Shown here in pieces: positions 11,121-22,494 of a DNA stretch of 64,000 nucleotides. Both the position numbers and the translations under genes were made by a program. The DNA is from Diplolepis rosae. Taxonomy: Eukaryota; Arthropoda; Insecta; Hymenoptera; Diplolepididae. The notes under the pieces were generated by a model. That model saw nothing but the letters and a program-made list of their open reading frames with translations, was not told the DNA's origin and did no database searches. Position 1 is the stretch's first letter. The number at the start of each line of letters is the position of its first letter. Location: contig JAPYXD010000608.1 in assembly GCA_030998225.1 (NCBI GenBank), forward strand, positions 5,300,501 through 5,364,500, read 5' to 3'.

Positions 11121-11486
11121 TTAAGGCCATGGATCAATCGGACCACATGACTAAATTATACATTTATTCGTTCATGTAAGATAACTTTTTTAATTTACAA
11201 TGTATCTTTCTGATAATTTGGGAAACGTAACAAAAGATAATAAAGCACGTCTGTTAACTTCTTTTTAGTAAAAATTTTGAAAAAAATTCGAAAACTTATC
11301 GACAATTACAATTAACTGTAAAATTTTTTGCAAAATTTTCACTCATACAAAGTTGACAAACGTTCTCTATCGTATTCTGTAGTATTTTCCAAATTTTCAG
11401 GAAGATATTTTGTAAAAGAAAAAAGTTATCTTACACGAACTTTTACAGGAATTTGGTCACGTGATCTGGTTGATCCATGGCCTTAA
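11121..11486. repeat. TTAA-flanked MITE, copy A, 366 bp
   Basis: The ends TTAAGGCCATGGATCAA are inverted, with ~75-base imperfect arms containing GTAAGATAACTTTTTT. TTAA is found at both ends (11121, 11483), consistent with a piggyBac-type target. A second copy is at 44782-45152; end fragments occur near 10615, 29825 and 35254. Confidence 0.8.
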
Positions 11487-14054
11487 GTACTATTTGAATC
11501 AATGTAACAACTAGAGTATATACTCAAATTGTTTTTTCTTTCTCCGACCGTTTTTTATTTCTTATTAAAAATTTATCTCAAGTTTTAACGAATTTTAAAC
11601 ATTAAGTTATGTTTTTTCGCTTAAATTAAAGTCAAATTAATAAAAGTAGAAATTGAAGAAAAATTTTGTTTTTCATTACATCATTTCGTGGTGACACTGT
11701 TGATCTTCATTGCTTCTTGCCTTCATTTATTTGCCAAGTGGCAAAAATGTTAGCCGGAAAAAACCTACCTAAATGGATCCGACCTAGGGGGAACGGAATG
11801 ATGAAAACATGGACCTGATCAGACCGGGGGTATCACACACATACTTATCCTGCTATGCCCTTTGCTAATAAAATTTTGTTTTTCAACAATTGGTTGATAC
11901 TTTGCTGACAAGTTAATGTATAAAAGGTGTGTAAGAAAAAGAAAAACATATTATAGAAAATTGTTGTAGCAGACGAGACAAACAGGCTGGCAGATAGTTA
12001 GAAATTTGTAAACAAAGTTTTGTTAATTTTATAATAACTTGATGTTTTGATTAAGGAGATTCGGGTGCTACATAAAAATAAAGAGAATGTTATGAAATTA
12101 AAAAATATAGTTCTTAAGAAGGCCAGAAAGATTACTGATTTTTTAAATATATTTCTTATCAATAGTTTTTTTGATAAATAAATCATTGAAAATTGCGCTT
12201 ATTAGCATTGCGACTTATGGGAGACACACATTCTGACTTGAATTTATTAAGAATACTCTACGAAAAAAGCAGGAAAGTACTTGAAACCGATTGATTCTAA
12301 TAATTGATTTATTCAAGGATACTTTTTCGTTTTCATGAATGTATCTTATCGACTATTTAAAAAAGTCATAAATAATTTACTACAAAATATGATTGAATAA
12401 AAAATGATTGGCAAGACGATGTGGCAACACCGCCAACATTTCATGTTTTCGACACTTAATTTTCTATTTTCAAAACTTCTGAATATAATTTTCAAATATT
12501 TTTAAATATTAACTTCAACACTACTGAGCTGAAAATATGAATCTTTAATATTTTATTGTTCAAACATCAGACTTCTAAAACTTAATTCGTTGCAATATTC
12601 CAATGTTTTACTCTGGAATTTTCCCCTCTTATTTTTCTATCTCACAAGGATCTCAGATTTTCGTAAATAAATTTCTAAGTTTTGAATTTTACCCTTTTTT
12701 AAATTTCATACTTGAAAACATCAATTTTCATGTTTTTGTTCTCAAAGTGAAAATAAAATAGTTTTGAGCAAAGAGCTTCTCTCTTTCCTCCAGATAAGGT
12801 GTTTAGGTTTAGACAGGAAGAACCAACGATAATCAGCGATGACCCTTTTCTTACAGAAAAAAAAGGCTTCAAAGCAGATCCTTGCTGGAATAGACAGGGT
12901 GAGGCTTAGAAGTAGTTCTGCGATGCCTCTTTCGATTACAAAGCAGTCCAACTTCTTAAATGGTAAAGATGATGTAGGAGGTAGCAAGAGTTGCGATGTC
13001 CCCGAGAGACATTTTGGCTTTTTATCAAGTTAGAATTTTGCGCGCTTCGCTGCACGTTAAAAAGGGCTTTTCCTCATATTTTTGTCTTCCCAAGTCCACG
13101 AAAAAATGCCTTTTTGCATTTTCATGCATTTAGGGATAAGAAGAAAAGAGAAAGCACGAATATTAGCATGGGAAATAAATCCAGCTGACGTCACTACCTG
13201 AATGGCCTTGACCTACTGTTAGGAAGCTAGATGTGGACATAAATATTTTCCAGGGTTTAAATGCCCTCGCTGGTTGCGCAGTTTCGTGCCAGCGCTTGCT
13301 CAAAACAATTAAATGAAATTGACAAAATCATTTCGCGAACATGCCTATTTCATGATCTATTGTCAAGCAATGGGAGTGTTTTGAGAAAAACTTCTGTCAT
13401 AAAAAACCCATATAATGATGAATTAGAAGTAATTGTACTATTGAATAGTATCTCTTGACAGTAAAATATTGATATTTAAAAAGATATTGGAACAAATAAT
13501 ATAGTAAAAGCATTAATGTTGGGGTTCGGTTGATATTATAATCCCTAAATTATTTTTGTTTCATTTTTTTTTTCAATTTTTACAACAATTTTCTGTAAAA
13601 GTTCGGTCTAAAATTGATATAATTCATTCCAAGAGGTTCGTTCGTGTGCATCATTAATTCATAATTGTTTTTTTTTGTCATAAATTTAAATTCGTCTTTC
13701 TGTAGTATCTTCCTACACCAATGTGTGATTTTATAATATTACAATAATACAATTATCGATTGTTTAGATAGACATTCAATACTTCTTCTCAAAACCACTT
13801 GAAGATCTCAACAATTGTTTATTCGTGAGAATTTTCGGTTCTTAAAATATTTGCATATCAAACTTTTTTTCGTTCTCTTTCTTTATATTTGAACAGCTAT
13901 AAGGATCAAAAGGGCCTTGAACATTTCCGAAATTTAGCTTTTTGCATTTTCTAATTCTGCTATAAATTCCTCACATTTACATGTTCTATAAAGAAGACTC
14001 TTTTCAGTTTTTAAAAATATTTTAAAAATAAGCCCTGAAGATATCCAGTAATTA
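11487..14054. other. 2.6 kb without a supportable gene
   Basis: Mostly AT-rich. Between ~12740 and 13270 the base composition is less AT-rich, with several short overlapping frames and a TGACGTCA palindrome at ~13186. None of the frames (for example 12839-13033 or 13261-13458) shows a known motif, splice structure or neighbour. It could be an exon or promoter remnant of an unknown gene. Confidence 0.35.
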
Positions 14055-16960
14055 CAAAGTTTGAAAAACGAAAAATGATATGTAGAATAAAATAACCAAT
14101 ATAATTCGAAACATTGCAATTTGGAAATTTGGTTATTTGAAAATCTATAATTTCGATCTATGAAAAAAAAATTGAAAGTGAAAAATTAAATTATCTTAAA
14201 TGTATGAAATTAATACCAATTAGGTGGTTGAGTTCGAAATTTTTATTTTTCCTCAGAAGGATTTTAAATTCTTCAAATTATTATACGATTAAAAAAAGGT
14301 CTTGTCCATCAGACGAGATATACATTTTTATACGTTTTTGGGGTCGCTGAATCCGAATCTGGGGTTTATTTGACTCGGTCAGGTCGCATTTCGTCCCTAA
14401 CCTCAAAAAAATGATGGAAATTAGAACATTCCTGTCAACATCCAGAAAGCAAAGCGATTATATGTTTCAGGGTCACTAAGTCCAAATTTGAAGGTCATTT
14501 GACTCGGTGAGGTCGCATTCCATTTATAGCCTTAAAAAAATAAATGAAAACACTGAAAAATTTTCTCAACATAAATTGTTTGTATTCAGTGCCCGGTACA
14601 TAGAACTTATTAGATATTCTTTGAGCATGGCTATCAGTCTGCAGCACAAAATCCTACTGCCTTGACAGATACTGTGACAATGACAACTGCCTCGAAAAGG
14701 GATGTGTAGGATGATTCGTTCTCAGATTCGTTGAGATAACGAAGCCAGCGAAGGCGCGCTTCTTCAGGTGGGCGTGAGGATATGAGGGTAAAGCCGCAGT
14801 GTGTCCGACGACAAGTTGACATAGTCTGCGTCAAAGTGTGAAACACCTTGAAACAAGAAATTTCCAGGTTCTCTTTTGAAACATACATCCAACGAAAACA
14901 CTGATGCTTTTTGCTACATATGTGGTAAATAATACCAGCCCCTAACAGATCAAAGAATAATTTCTGCGAAAATTGAAAAAATTTATTAGGAACGTTTTGG
15001 TCTTGAAATAACTTACAAAAAATGGATGCCACACAAAATATGTGCAGTTTGTTCTAAGATGTTACATCGTTGGAGTTCAAGCAGGCATTTGAAGGACATG
15101 AAATATAACAAACCTACGTTGTGAAAAGAGCCATTGTATCTAAAGGATTGTTACTTTTGTATGAATGATGTCCCAGGTTTCAATAGAAAAAATAAGCAAA
15201 GCTTTGTTTATACCAATGTCAAAACAGTAAAAGAACCAGAAAGATCGTGCTGTAATGAGAGAAATTCTGATAATTTTGAAAATAAAAATGATCTAAAAGG
15301 AAGAAATGATTCCGATGAAGTAGACGAATCGAGAAAAAACATTGAATCCGAAGAAGAAAATGATTCCGATGAATGTAGTGATGAATTGGAACATCAAGAA
15401 AATGACGACAATTACATCTCAGGTAGAGGCAAGGATAAAGTTTTCCAAGTTACGTTGCAGGAGGAACTGAATGACTTGGTAAGAGATCTAGGGCTACCAA
15501 AAGATGGTGCAGAACTTCTTACGTCGTTTATGAAAAAAAAGAACTACCTTGCAAAAGATATTAAAGTTTATTATTTCCAAAACAGAGAAGAAAAATTTAG
15601 AAAATACTTCACGAAAATAGACGACCCATCGCTGGTGTATTGTAACGATGTGTAAGGGTTAATGGATGAACTGAAACCAGGTGTTTACAAGGATGAGGAG
15701 TGGAGACTTTTTATTGATTCTTCTAAAAGAAGTCTCGAGGGAGTATTACTTCACAACACGAATAAGTTCGCTCCTATACTGATAGCTCATTCAACTGTGC
15801 TCAAAGAGACTCACCAAAATCTCTAATTTATTTTGAAAAAGATCAAGTATTCAGAATTTAATTGGAAAATTTTAGGTTTGGTATTAGGGCAACAATCAGT
15901 TTTCACAAAAAATCCATGTTTTTGTGTTTGTGGGATAGTAGAGATACAAAGAATCACTACACTCAAAAAGAATGGCCAACGACAATTTCATTTAACCCAG
16001 GTTTGCAAAATATTGAGCAAACCCCGTTAATCAAATGTTTCGAATATTTACAACACAAATTTCCGAATATTTCAGACGCAAAAGTGTAGGAGGGTGTTTC
16101 TAATGGCCCACAAGTTCACAAAATGTTGAACGATCAGAATTTCATCAAAGTTATGAACAAAAAAGAAGAAGTTGCATGGACGAGTATAAAAAATGTTGTG
16201 GAAAACTATCTCGGTAACCATAAAAGTGAAAACTTCAAGAAAACAGTAGCTGATCTGATGAAAAACTCTGGGAAGCTTGGTTGTTTGATGAACCTATGTT
16301 AAAGTTGCACTTCTTGGATTCTCAAAAAGATTACTTTCCAATGGATTTAGGGGATTACAGTGAGGAACAGTAAGAAAGATTTCATCAAGACATAAAGGAG
16401 ATGAAACGTAGGTATCAGGGCAGATGAGATGTGAATATGTTAGCAGATTACTGTTGGACATTGCAAAGAGAAGTTGTTAAAAAAGAGGTGAAACGTCACA
16501 GAAGTCCCCTGCATAGGTCCTTCGAGAATAAAAGAACAAGATATCACGGGGAAAAATAAAAGAAAGTTTTCTTTCGTTTAAATTAATTTTTTTCAAAGTT
16601 ATGAATGGAATACGACCTCGACGAATCAAATGACCTTCAAATTTGGACTCAGCGACCCTGAAAACATATCATCGCTTTGCTTTCTGGGTGTTTCAATGGA
16701 TTTTAGGGTTGTAAGTGATGTAACGTTTCATTGAAACATTGAAAAAATTGTAAATCCTTCTGAGAAAAAGTAGAAATTTGGAACTCAACCACCTAATTGG
16801 TATTAATTCCACACATTTCAAATAATTCCATTTTTCACATCAGAATTTTTTTCATTGATCGAAATTATAGATTTTCAAATAACAAAATTTCCAAATTGCA
16901 ATGTTTCGAATTATATTGATTATTTTACTCTACATATCATTTTTCGTTTTTCAAACTTCG
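14055..16960 (+). mobile_element. 2.9 kb long-TIR DNA element carrying an uncharacterised Cys-rich gene
   Basis: Inverted ends of more than 200 bases pair 14055-14285 with 16740-16960. The outer end is AAGTTTGAAAAACGAAAAAT; inner landmarks are TTAGGTGGTTGAGTTC and CTATAATTTCGAT. Further inverted similarity continues inward (14340-14550 with 16595-16735: GACTCGGTGAGGTCGCATTC, CAAATTTGAAGGTCATTTGA). TA flanks both ends. The only gene inside is the broken frame at 14848-16558, so this is probably an element mobilised by an unidentified transposase. Confidence 0.75.
14848..16558 (+). pseudogene. Decayed gene of a widespread uncharacterised arthropod family
   Basis: The sequence order is: Cys pairs CYICGK and ICAVCSK; DCYFCMND; an acidic linker; DLVRDLGLPKDGAELL; VYYFQNREEKFRKYF; SLVYCNDV; LKPGVYKDEEWRLFIDSSK; VLLHNTNKF; PCFLCLW-like; GPQVHKML; NYLGNHKSENF; SEEQ-ERFHQDIKEM; RRYQGR; ADYCWTLQRE. 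I know this arrangement from many unnamed predicted proteins in arthropods and Hydra, with no assigned enzyme activity. There are at least five in-frame stops and several frameshifts, and a block is missing between residues around 15990 and 16040. Its position between long inverted repeats implies it is the cargo, or part of the machinery, of the element. Function unknown. Confidence 0.7.
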
Positions 16961-17070
16961 TATTAAAAAATGGGAACATCATAGAAAGTATATTAGTTTA
17001 AAATTATATAAAAGTAGACGACTATAGATTTTTTTGATAATATAATTCAAATTTGAAGAATTTGAAATCC

Positions 17071-17190
17071 TTCTGTGGAAAAAGAGACGCTTTTGACTGT
17101 GTCGGTATTCGAGCTCGGGTCTTTCAATTGCCGGTCGACTGCTCTAACCAACTGAGCTACACAGGCGTCCGACCTCTTTTTCCACAAGAA
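17071..17190 (-). repeat. tRNA-like sequence inside an inverted-repeat hairpin, copy 1
   Basis: The minus strand 17164-17097 reads as a tRNA 5' half (TAGCTCAGTTGGTTAGAGC, D-stem GCTC/GAGC) and a T-loop-like GAGCTCGAATACC. Six of seven acceptor pairs can form. The anticodon-loop position holds CCGGCAA, lacking the invariant U33, so a working tRNA is unlikely. The tRNA-like part is enclosed by inverted arms (TCTGTGGAAAAAGAG and CTCTTTTTCCACAAGA). Confidence 0.7.
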
Positions 17191-17240
17191 AATCTCTTTA
17201 TATCGCACAATGGCGATAATTTCATATCAGGTGGTTGAGT

Positions 17241-17640
17241 TCGTAATTTATGCCATGGTTTTTTTGCGTTCTTCCATAGTAAATTTTCGGCACGTATTTT
17301 TGACATTTTCATCATAAATGAGAAGGTATTAGTTATATGTGGAAAATGACTTAAAATTGTCATCAAATCTTTACCTTATGAAAGCCCCTGTGTGAGAAAA
17401 AACGGTTTTGCCGAAAGTGTCTGTCTGTCTGTCTGTAAAGAAAACATTTGCTTTTTTTGAAAATCTTTTTGCTATAACTATTTTTTGCAAAACACGCACT
17501 GACGAAGTACTTCGAGTCCCCGTAGAGCGGTAGAAAGGACGTCTATTTACGACTGGCGTTTTCATATTGTATCTGTTTTGGTTCCTTAGTTTCTACTTAT
17601 GTTCCTTACATCCACTGAACAGCTGTAACAATATGGGTTA
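17241..17640. repeat. Dispersed repeat shared with 57660-57825 (opposite strand)
   Basis: The block 17490-17610 (GTACTTCGAGTCCCCGTAGA, TCATATTGTATCTG, GTTCCTTA words) reappears inverted at ~57660-57822. A TCTG microsatellite lies at 17417. No intact frame. Confidence 0.6.
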
Positions 17641-17919
17641 AATTTTTTCAATGTGCCTCGTTGGCACGCAGCCTACGTTTTTGACATGGCTAGTTTTCAT
17701 GCACGCAATTTCAAATTATCCATCGAGTAAGTACTATATTTATACATATTATTGATATAACATTTTCGTAATCCACCGTGTCGTAAATAGACACCCACAA
17801 TACAGCTTTACAGACACTCAAAACACTTCTTTAGGACATATTTTACAAAAATTATCGTGTGTGCTAAGGAGCTGGGCCATTTTGGGTCTGGAACGATCTA
17901 TTCAGTCCTCATCTCCACC
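17641..17919. other. Short non-coding interval
   Basis: I see nothing recognisable between the dispersed repeat and the mariner fragment. Confidence 0.3.
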
Positions 17920-18225
17920 CTGCACGCACCTTCAGCGCGTGCTTGATAACGGCTTGGCCTGAATACATCGATTCTCACCCCAAAATCTATAATTGCGACT
18001 TTAAACTGCTACTTCACCATGCTTATTCTCCTAATTTGGCCCCATCTCATTTTCATCATTTCCCGAACCTGCAGAAACACTTAAGAGGAATACAATTTCC
18101 ATCAAATAATGTCAATTGCTGTCAATGAGTATGTATTTTGAGAGCCTAGAAGAATAATTTTTCAAAACAGATATTAGGATTAGAATAAAAATATAGAATC
18201 AAATTGCAGAAATGCATTGAGCTAG
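17920..18225 (+). pseudogene. Mariner transposase C-terminal fragment
   Basis: HHAYSPNLAPSHFHHFPNLQKHLRG corresponds to the third-catalytic-residue block of mariners (usual SPDLAPSDFHLFPNLKKHLRG), with Asp replaced by His. A frameshift follows, then a readable tail (LQKCIELG). The N-terminal two thirds are gone. It abuts the repeat at 18228. Confidence 0.75.
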
Positions 18226-18405
18226 GTGCACGGAGAAAATTTAATCGTTACCGAAAATTGTAGTGAAATTTGGATATAGTGGCGTTTCGGTATAATTTCG
18301 TCTAGTATATCAGTATTATTGAATAGATTTCCTCGAGTATATTATGCAATATGCATTAAAAAATACAATGTAACCATGTATAGTTTTATATGGGTATTAG
18401 TCATA

Positions 18406-19078
18406 TTAAGGTAGTACGATCACGAAAATTAGACCTCAGGCAAAAATAGATAATTTTGCTTTCAAGAATAGCAATATTATTATTGAAGGGCTAATTTGAA
18501 AGAGAAAAGATTATTTTTTATGAAGAAAATTTGAATCACAAAAAAATAATGTTATTAATAAATTTTATTTTTGCCCAAAATTATTTTCTTATCGCTTCGA
18601 GCCAAATTTTTTAAAATGGTGAGATTCTAATAAATCACGGTTCATTTTTTTAGAAAACAGATTCTCTACAACTTGACCGTTTCCTATTTTTGAAAATAAA
18701 TTCTTTAATAGCTGAAATTATAAAAAAAAACAATATTTCAAAACAAAATTTTTATGAACAAATTGCTGTATTTGATAATAATTAATTCAATTTCAAAAAT
18801 AGCAAACGGTCAAGTTGTAGAGAATCTTTTTTCTAAAAATATGAACCGTGATTTATTAGAATCGCATCATTTTTTAAAATTTGGCTCGAAGCGATAAGAA
18901 AATAAGTTTGGGCAAAAATAAAATTGATTAATAACATTATTTTTTGTGTTTCAAATTTCTTTCATAAAAAATAATTTTTTCTCTTTCAAATTAGCCCTTC
19001 CATAATAATATTGCTATTCTTGAAAGCCAAATTATCTATTTTTCCTTAGGTCTAATTTTCGTGATCGTACTACCTTAA
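18406..19078. repeat. Nearly palindromic TTAA-flanked foldback element, ~670 bp
   Basis: The arms of about 300 bases are almost perfect inverted copies (outer end TTAAGGTAGTACGATCACGA), with a spacer near 18720-18780. TTAA stands at both ends, and the uninterrupted copy I has GTAA at the same point. It looks like a piggyBac-type non-autonomous element. Confidence 0.85.
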
Positions 19079-19451
19079 TGGGTTTATTTATGTATGCGTA
19101 CTATAGTTTAGTTTTGTAAGTTACTGCCATTAAAATTGTGTGTATATGAAGCATATTAGTTGGTGGGTTTGATGTATTTGTAGAAATTGTTCATACATTA
19201 ATAACGAGATTTTCTTTTTTTAATTCTTGGCATAAAATTTTCACAAAATTATCGAAGAATTCACCGCACTATTCGGTAAATTCTCAAGTCCACGAGCGTA
19301 AAACTTATTATTTTTTTAGGACGCTCTCTTGAGCAGTGTGGTACTCTGCACCACATGGCTTGGTAAATTCTCAAGTCCATAATCGTAACTCTTCTTGCAT
19401 TTTCGGGGCAAACAGTCCAGTCTTTGCAAAATACTTTCTCCTATGGTTATA

Positions 19452-20366
19452 AAGGGTTTTCCAATAGGGACGTAACAATTTTATCTATGAATAAAACACA
19501 GAAATATTTGAGATATTGAGTTCAAATTGATTGTGGGTGTAGTGCAAGCATTACATTTTATGAATAAAATTCGATATCGGTCATATGACCACCACGAGCC
19601 CGTTTGCAGCGGTCGATTCTTTGGACCCAATTTTCCACCACTCTGGCACACATTTCGACCGGAACGTTGGCAATTTCGCGTTGGATGTTGTCTTTGAGGT
19701 CGTCTAAAGTTGCTGGCTCGTTGGCATAGACCAGTGACTTGTTATGGCCTCATAAAAAGAAATCCAATGATGTTCGATCGCATGAACGAGGCGGCCATTC
19801 GACCGGACGATTTCTCGAGATAACAAGTTCACCAAATTTGCCTTTCAATAAATCGATTGTGACGCGAGCTCTGTGGCTAGTGGCACCGTCTTGTTGAAAC
19901 CACATATCGTTGATGTCAAGTTCATCCAATTCTGGCCACAAATAATCTTCCAACATAGCACGATAGCGCTCTCCATTGACGGTAACATGACGGTCGTTTT
20001 CATCCACGAAAAAATACGGCCCAATCACACCTCCGGCATGAAAACCGCACCAAACAGTCACTTTTTGCGGATGCAATGGTGTCTCAAGAAGCACATTTGG
20101 ATTTGTTGCTGAGAAATAACGCATATTTTGCTTATTAACTATAGCACGCACAGCCTGTCGGGTGGGACGATGACGTGGGTGGGACGTGGGACTCAGAATT
20201 TCGGTAGTAATTTTTAATAATTTTCAAACGTTGCTGGTTCGTGAACTTTACCATGATGAAAATGTTGACTTTAACTAACGTTTTGACATTGACAGTTCAT
20301 TAAAAAAGTTTAAGGGTGCGTTCATATAAAGATACGAAATTGTTATGTCCCTATTGGAAAATCCTT
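19452..20366 (-). mobile_element. Tc1/mariner DD41D element, internally deleted, 915 bp
   Basis: The inverted ends (AAGGGTTTTCCAATAGGGAC versus AAGGATTTTCCAATAGGGAC) are flanked by TA at 19450 and 20367. Removing it joins copy II collinearly with copy I. The transposase relic is on the minus strand. Confidence 0.88.
19558..20254 (-). pseudogene. DD41D (rosa-like) transposase relic
   Basis: The frame starts MVKFTNQQRLKIIKNYY. It then breaks: most of the N-terminal DNA-binding region and the first catalytic Asp are deleted. It resumes as VTVWCGFHAGGVIGPYFF, FQQDGATSHRA and WPPRSCDRTSLDFFL. The last two blocks give 41 residues between Asp and Asp. A TGA replaces the Trp after DFFL, and the tail (LDDLKDNIQREIANVP, RGGHMTDIEFYS) follows in the same frame to a TAA. 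Non-functional. Confidence 0.88.
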
Positions 20367-20528
20367 TAGAAAAATATACGCATCATTTATTATAAATCCC
20401 TTCGCAGCTCGTTAGATTTTCGTTTCATTCCTTTTACGGTGCTGCACATGAAAATTTACCAAAACGCCACTATATCCAAACCTCACCACAACTTTGGGTA
20501 ATGATTAGCGATAAAATTTTTTCCGTTT

Positions 20529-22349
20529 GGTGATTATATTAAATAGTACAAAAACTTTTGTGAAAGTCTGTATTCGTTTCTGAGGGGGGTTTCACTCGAG
20601 AGTATTTCTAAATAAGGGACAAATAGCGTTATGAAATAGGAGCGAGCGTTATTTTTCCTTATTAGGAGAAAAAATACTCGAAATGCACTGTTTAATTTGA
20701 AATCGACTCATAAATGAAAACCCCCTCGTTCATTTCTATGATAAGGCCGTGGAATTTTTAATTCACCCTCTTATTATCACCTGGTTTTTGGCACGACACA
20801 AATAACTTAAAGAACTGAATTAACATATAAATCGGTAATTGCAATTACAGTCTGCAAGGTTATTCAAAAATTGATAACTAAAATGAATCACTAGTTTTTG
20901 CAATATCTTGAAAACTGTAATTGCAATTGCAGACGTCATGTCAGCGGGCTGTATACATCAGTAACTTGAGTTAATGTATTTTAACTTAAAAGCGCTCGTT
21001 TTTACAGACGTATCCACTATATATCAATCTTTAATAAATGATTATTTGATCCAACTATTCCAGTTTGTTAAATATGCTGCTGCTATTTTATTAGTTGTCA
21101 CTAATTTTTATTATTTTTATATAACCCTCCGCATTGTTATTTCAAGGACTTGGGTAGAAAGAGTGTGTGTTAATTCTCCTATTAGTTCACTACAAGTATT
21201 TCTGATTTTGTGAGATAAATTGAAGGATTACAGGAAATCACTTTTTGGATATCTATTGTACCAAACCAGATGTTTGATGCAAAGTCAGCTTTACTTTTAA
21301 TTCAAAATATTTTTGTATATTCTATACTAGTGATGAATGTAAGTGATTTAAAAATTTTAATCGTATTTGTAAACACTGACTTTCATTGACTTGAGTTCAG
21401 CCATAGTTAGGAAAAATATGTAGACTTTTTCAATGACAAATAATTATTAAAAGGTTCTTTGAAAAACGGTTTCTTTCTAGACATTCTTTTTAAAATAGTA
21501 CATTGTTAACCAAGTGAGGGATCCAGGAAATTCCCAACGAGCATGAAGCTGCCGCGCAAGCGAAGCGAGCGCGGTAATCATGTGCGAATTGGGAATCTAC
21601 TAGTCCCCCACTCGGTTAGCATACTATTTTCTTTTCATACTCGGAAGGGGGATGCGATTTTGGGGCCTGGTGCGAAACGGCAAAAATAATCGGTTGCATT
21701 TACTTTTAATACTTTTTCACGAGTAATTGAATTTTACACCATAAAGGTTATTTTTTTTTTGGCCTTCATTGGACCCCAAAAATCGGTTCTGATTAACATT
21801 CTGATTTTTTCTGTGTACGAATTAAACGATAATACCGGAATGCTGCTTACTACAAGAAGGAGACAAAACTCGAATAATCCTCAAGTCTCCGGAAAATTTT
21901 ATTTATATCCTAAGCTCTGTATTAATGGATCACCCCCTCGCGACATGAATCTGGTGCGAATGTGTTTTATGTAGCGTCGGTCTTTCTACTTTACATACTT
22001 CGGTTTTCTTGATAAAGAATGTCCCAGAATAGGACGACTAAGAAAAGCACAAGCAAACATCCAACAGTTTACAATTCATCCATATTACGAATAATAATCT
22101 CATTTCTTTTACTTTTTTTAAACTTATTGAATATGTGACTAATAATAGATATTTCTCCAATGTTCTCATAAACGCTATATTAGAGGTCGGATTTGATTAA
22201 GGCTAATTTATTTCAACCAGCATCATCCTTCTTCAACTGCAAATTTACTATTAAATCGTATTCAGTTAATGGTTGTCAAATCGTTTCCAAAACACGAATT
22301 AATTCCCATTCTCAATATTTTTCTTAACAAACAATACTCTTGAAAAAAG
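20529..22349. other. Non-coding stretch with small inverted repeats
   Basis: No gene. There is an inverted repeat at ~20605-20683 (GAGTATTTCTAAATAAGGG and its partner). A partial copy of the 30269 MITE lies at ~21040-21160 (ACTTGGGTAG word). A foldback at ~21494-21615 has arms AAATAGTA, CTAACCGAGTGGGG and CCCAATT. Confidence 0.5.
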
Positions 22350-22470
22350 TTTCTGTGAAAAAAGAAACGCTTCCATTCCGCTGGGTATCGAGCTCAGGAC
22401 CTTTCGATTGCCGGTCGAATGATCTATCATCTGAGCTACGGAGATTCCACACAACTTTTCTCACAGAATC
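22350..22470 (-). repeat. tRNA-like sequence inside an inverted-repeat hairpin, copy 2
   Basis: Same design as 17071-17190. The minus strand has CCGTAGCTCAGATGATAGAT, a perfect 5-bp anticodon stem TTCGA/TCGAA around CCGGCAA, and a T arm CTGAG-CTCGATA-CCCAG with 4 of 5 pairs. The enclosing arms are TTCTGTGAAAAAAG and CTTTTCTCACAGAA. Confidence 0.7.
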
Positions 22471-22494
22471 TAGTTACGCCTATTTGGCTACGGT

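Larger units (their letters stand above)
18228..20528. repeat. Old dispersed repeat, copy II, with two nested insertions
   Basis: The inverted ends (GCACGGAGAAAATTT, TCGTTACCGAAAATTG; right partner ending near 20528) enclose sequence collinear with copy I (1370-2650). The collinearity is broken precisely by two insertions: 18406-19078 and 19452-20366. Confidence 0.7.

Noticed and set aside
13186..13193. CRE site (TGACGTCA) marking a promoter
   Set aside because: A single 8-bp palindrome with no transcription start or gene next to it; not enough to call a promoter.
14634..15032. 132-codon open frame on the minus strand
   Set aside because: The opposite strand in the same place carries the recognisable CYICGK ... 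ICAVCSK blocks of the Cys-rich pseudogene; this frame is its shadow and has no motif.
17097..17164. Functional tRNA gene
   Set aside because: The D arm and acceptor look good, but the T stem pairs poorly and the anticodon loop lacks U33; better explained as a tRNA-derived repeat.
22374..22447. Functional tRNA gene
   Set aside because: Acceptor stem pairs in only about four of seven positions and U33 is C; same repeat family as 17071.
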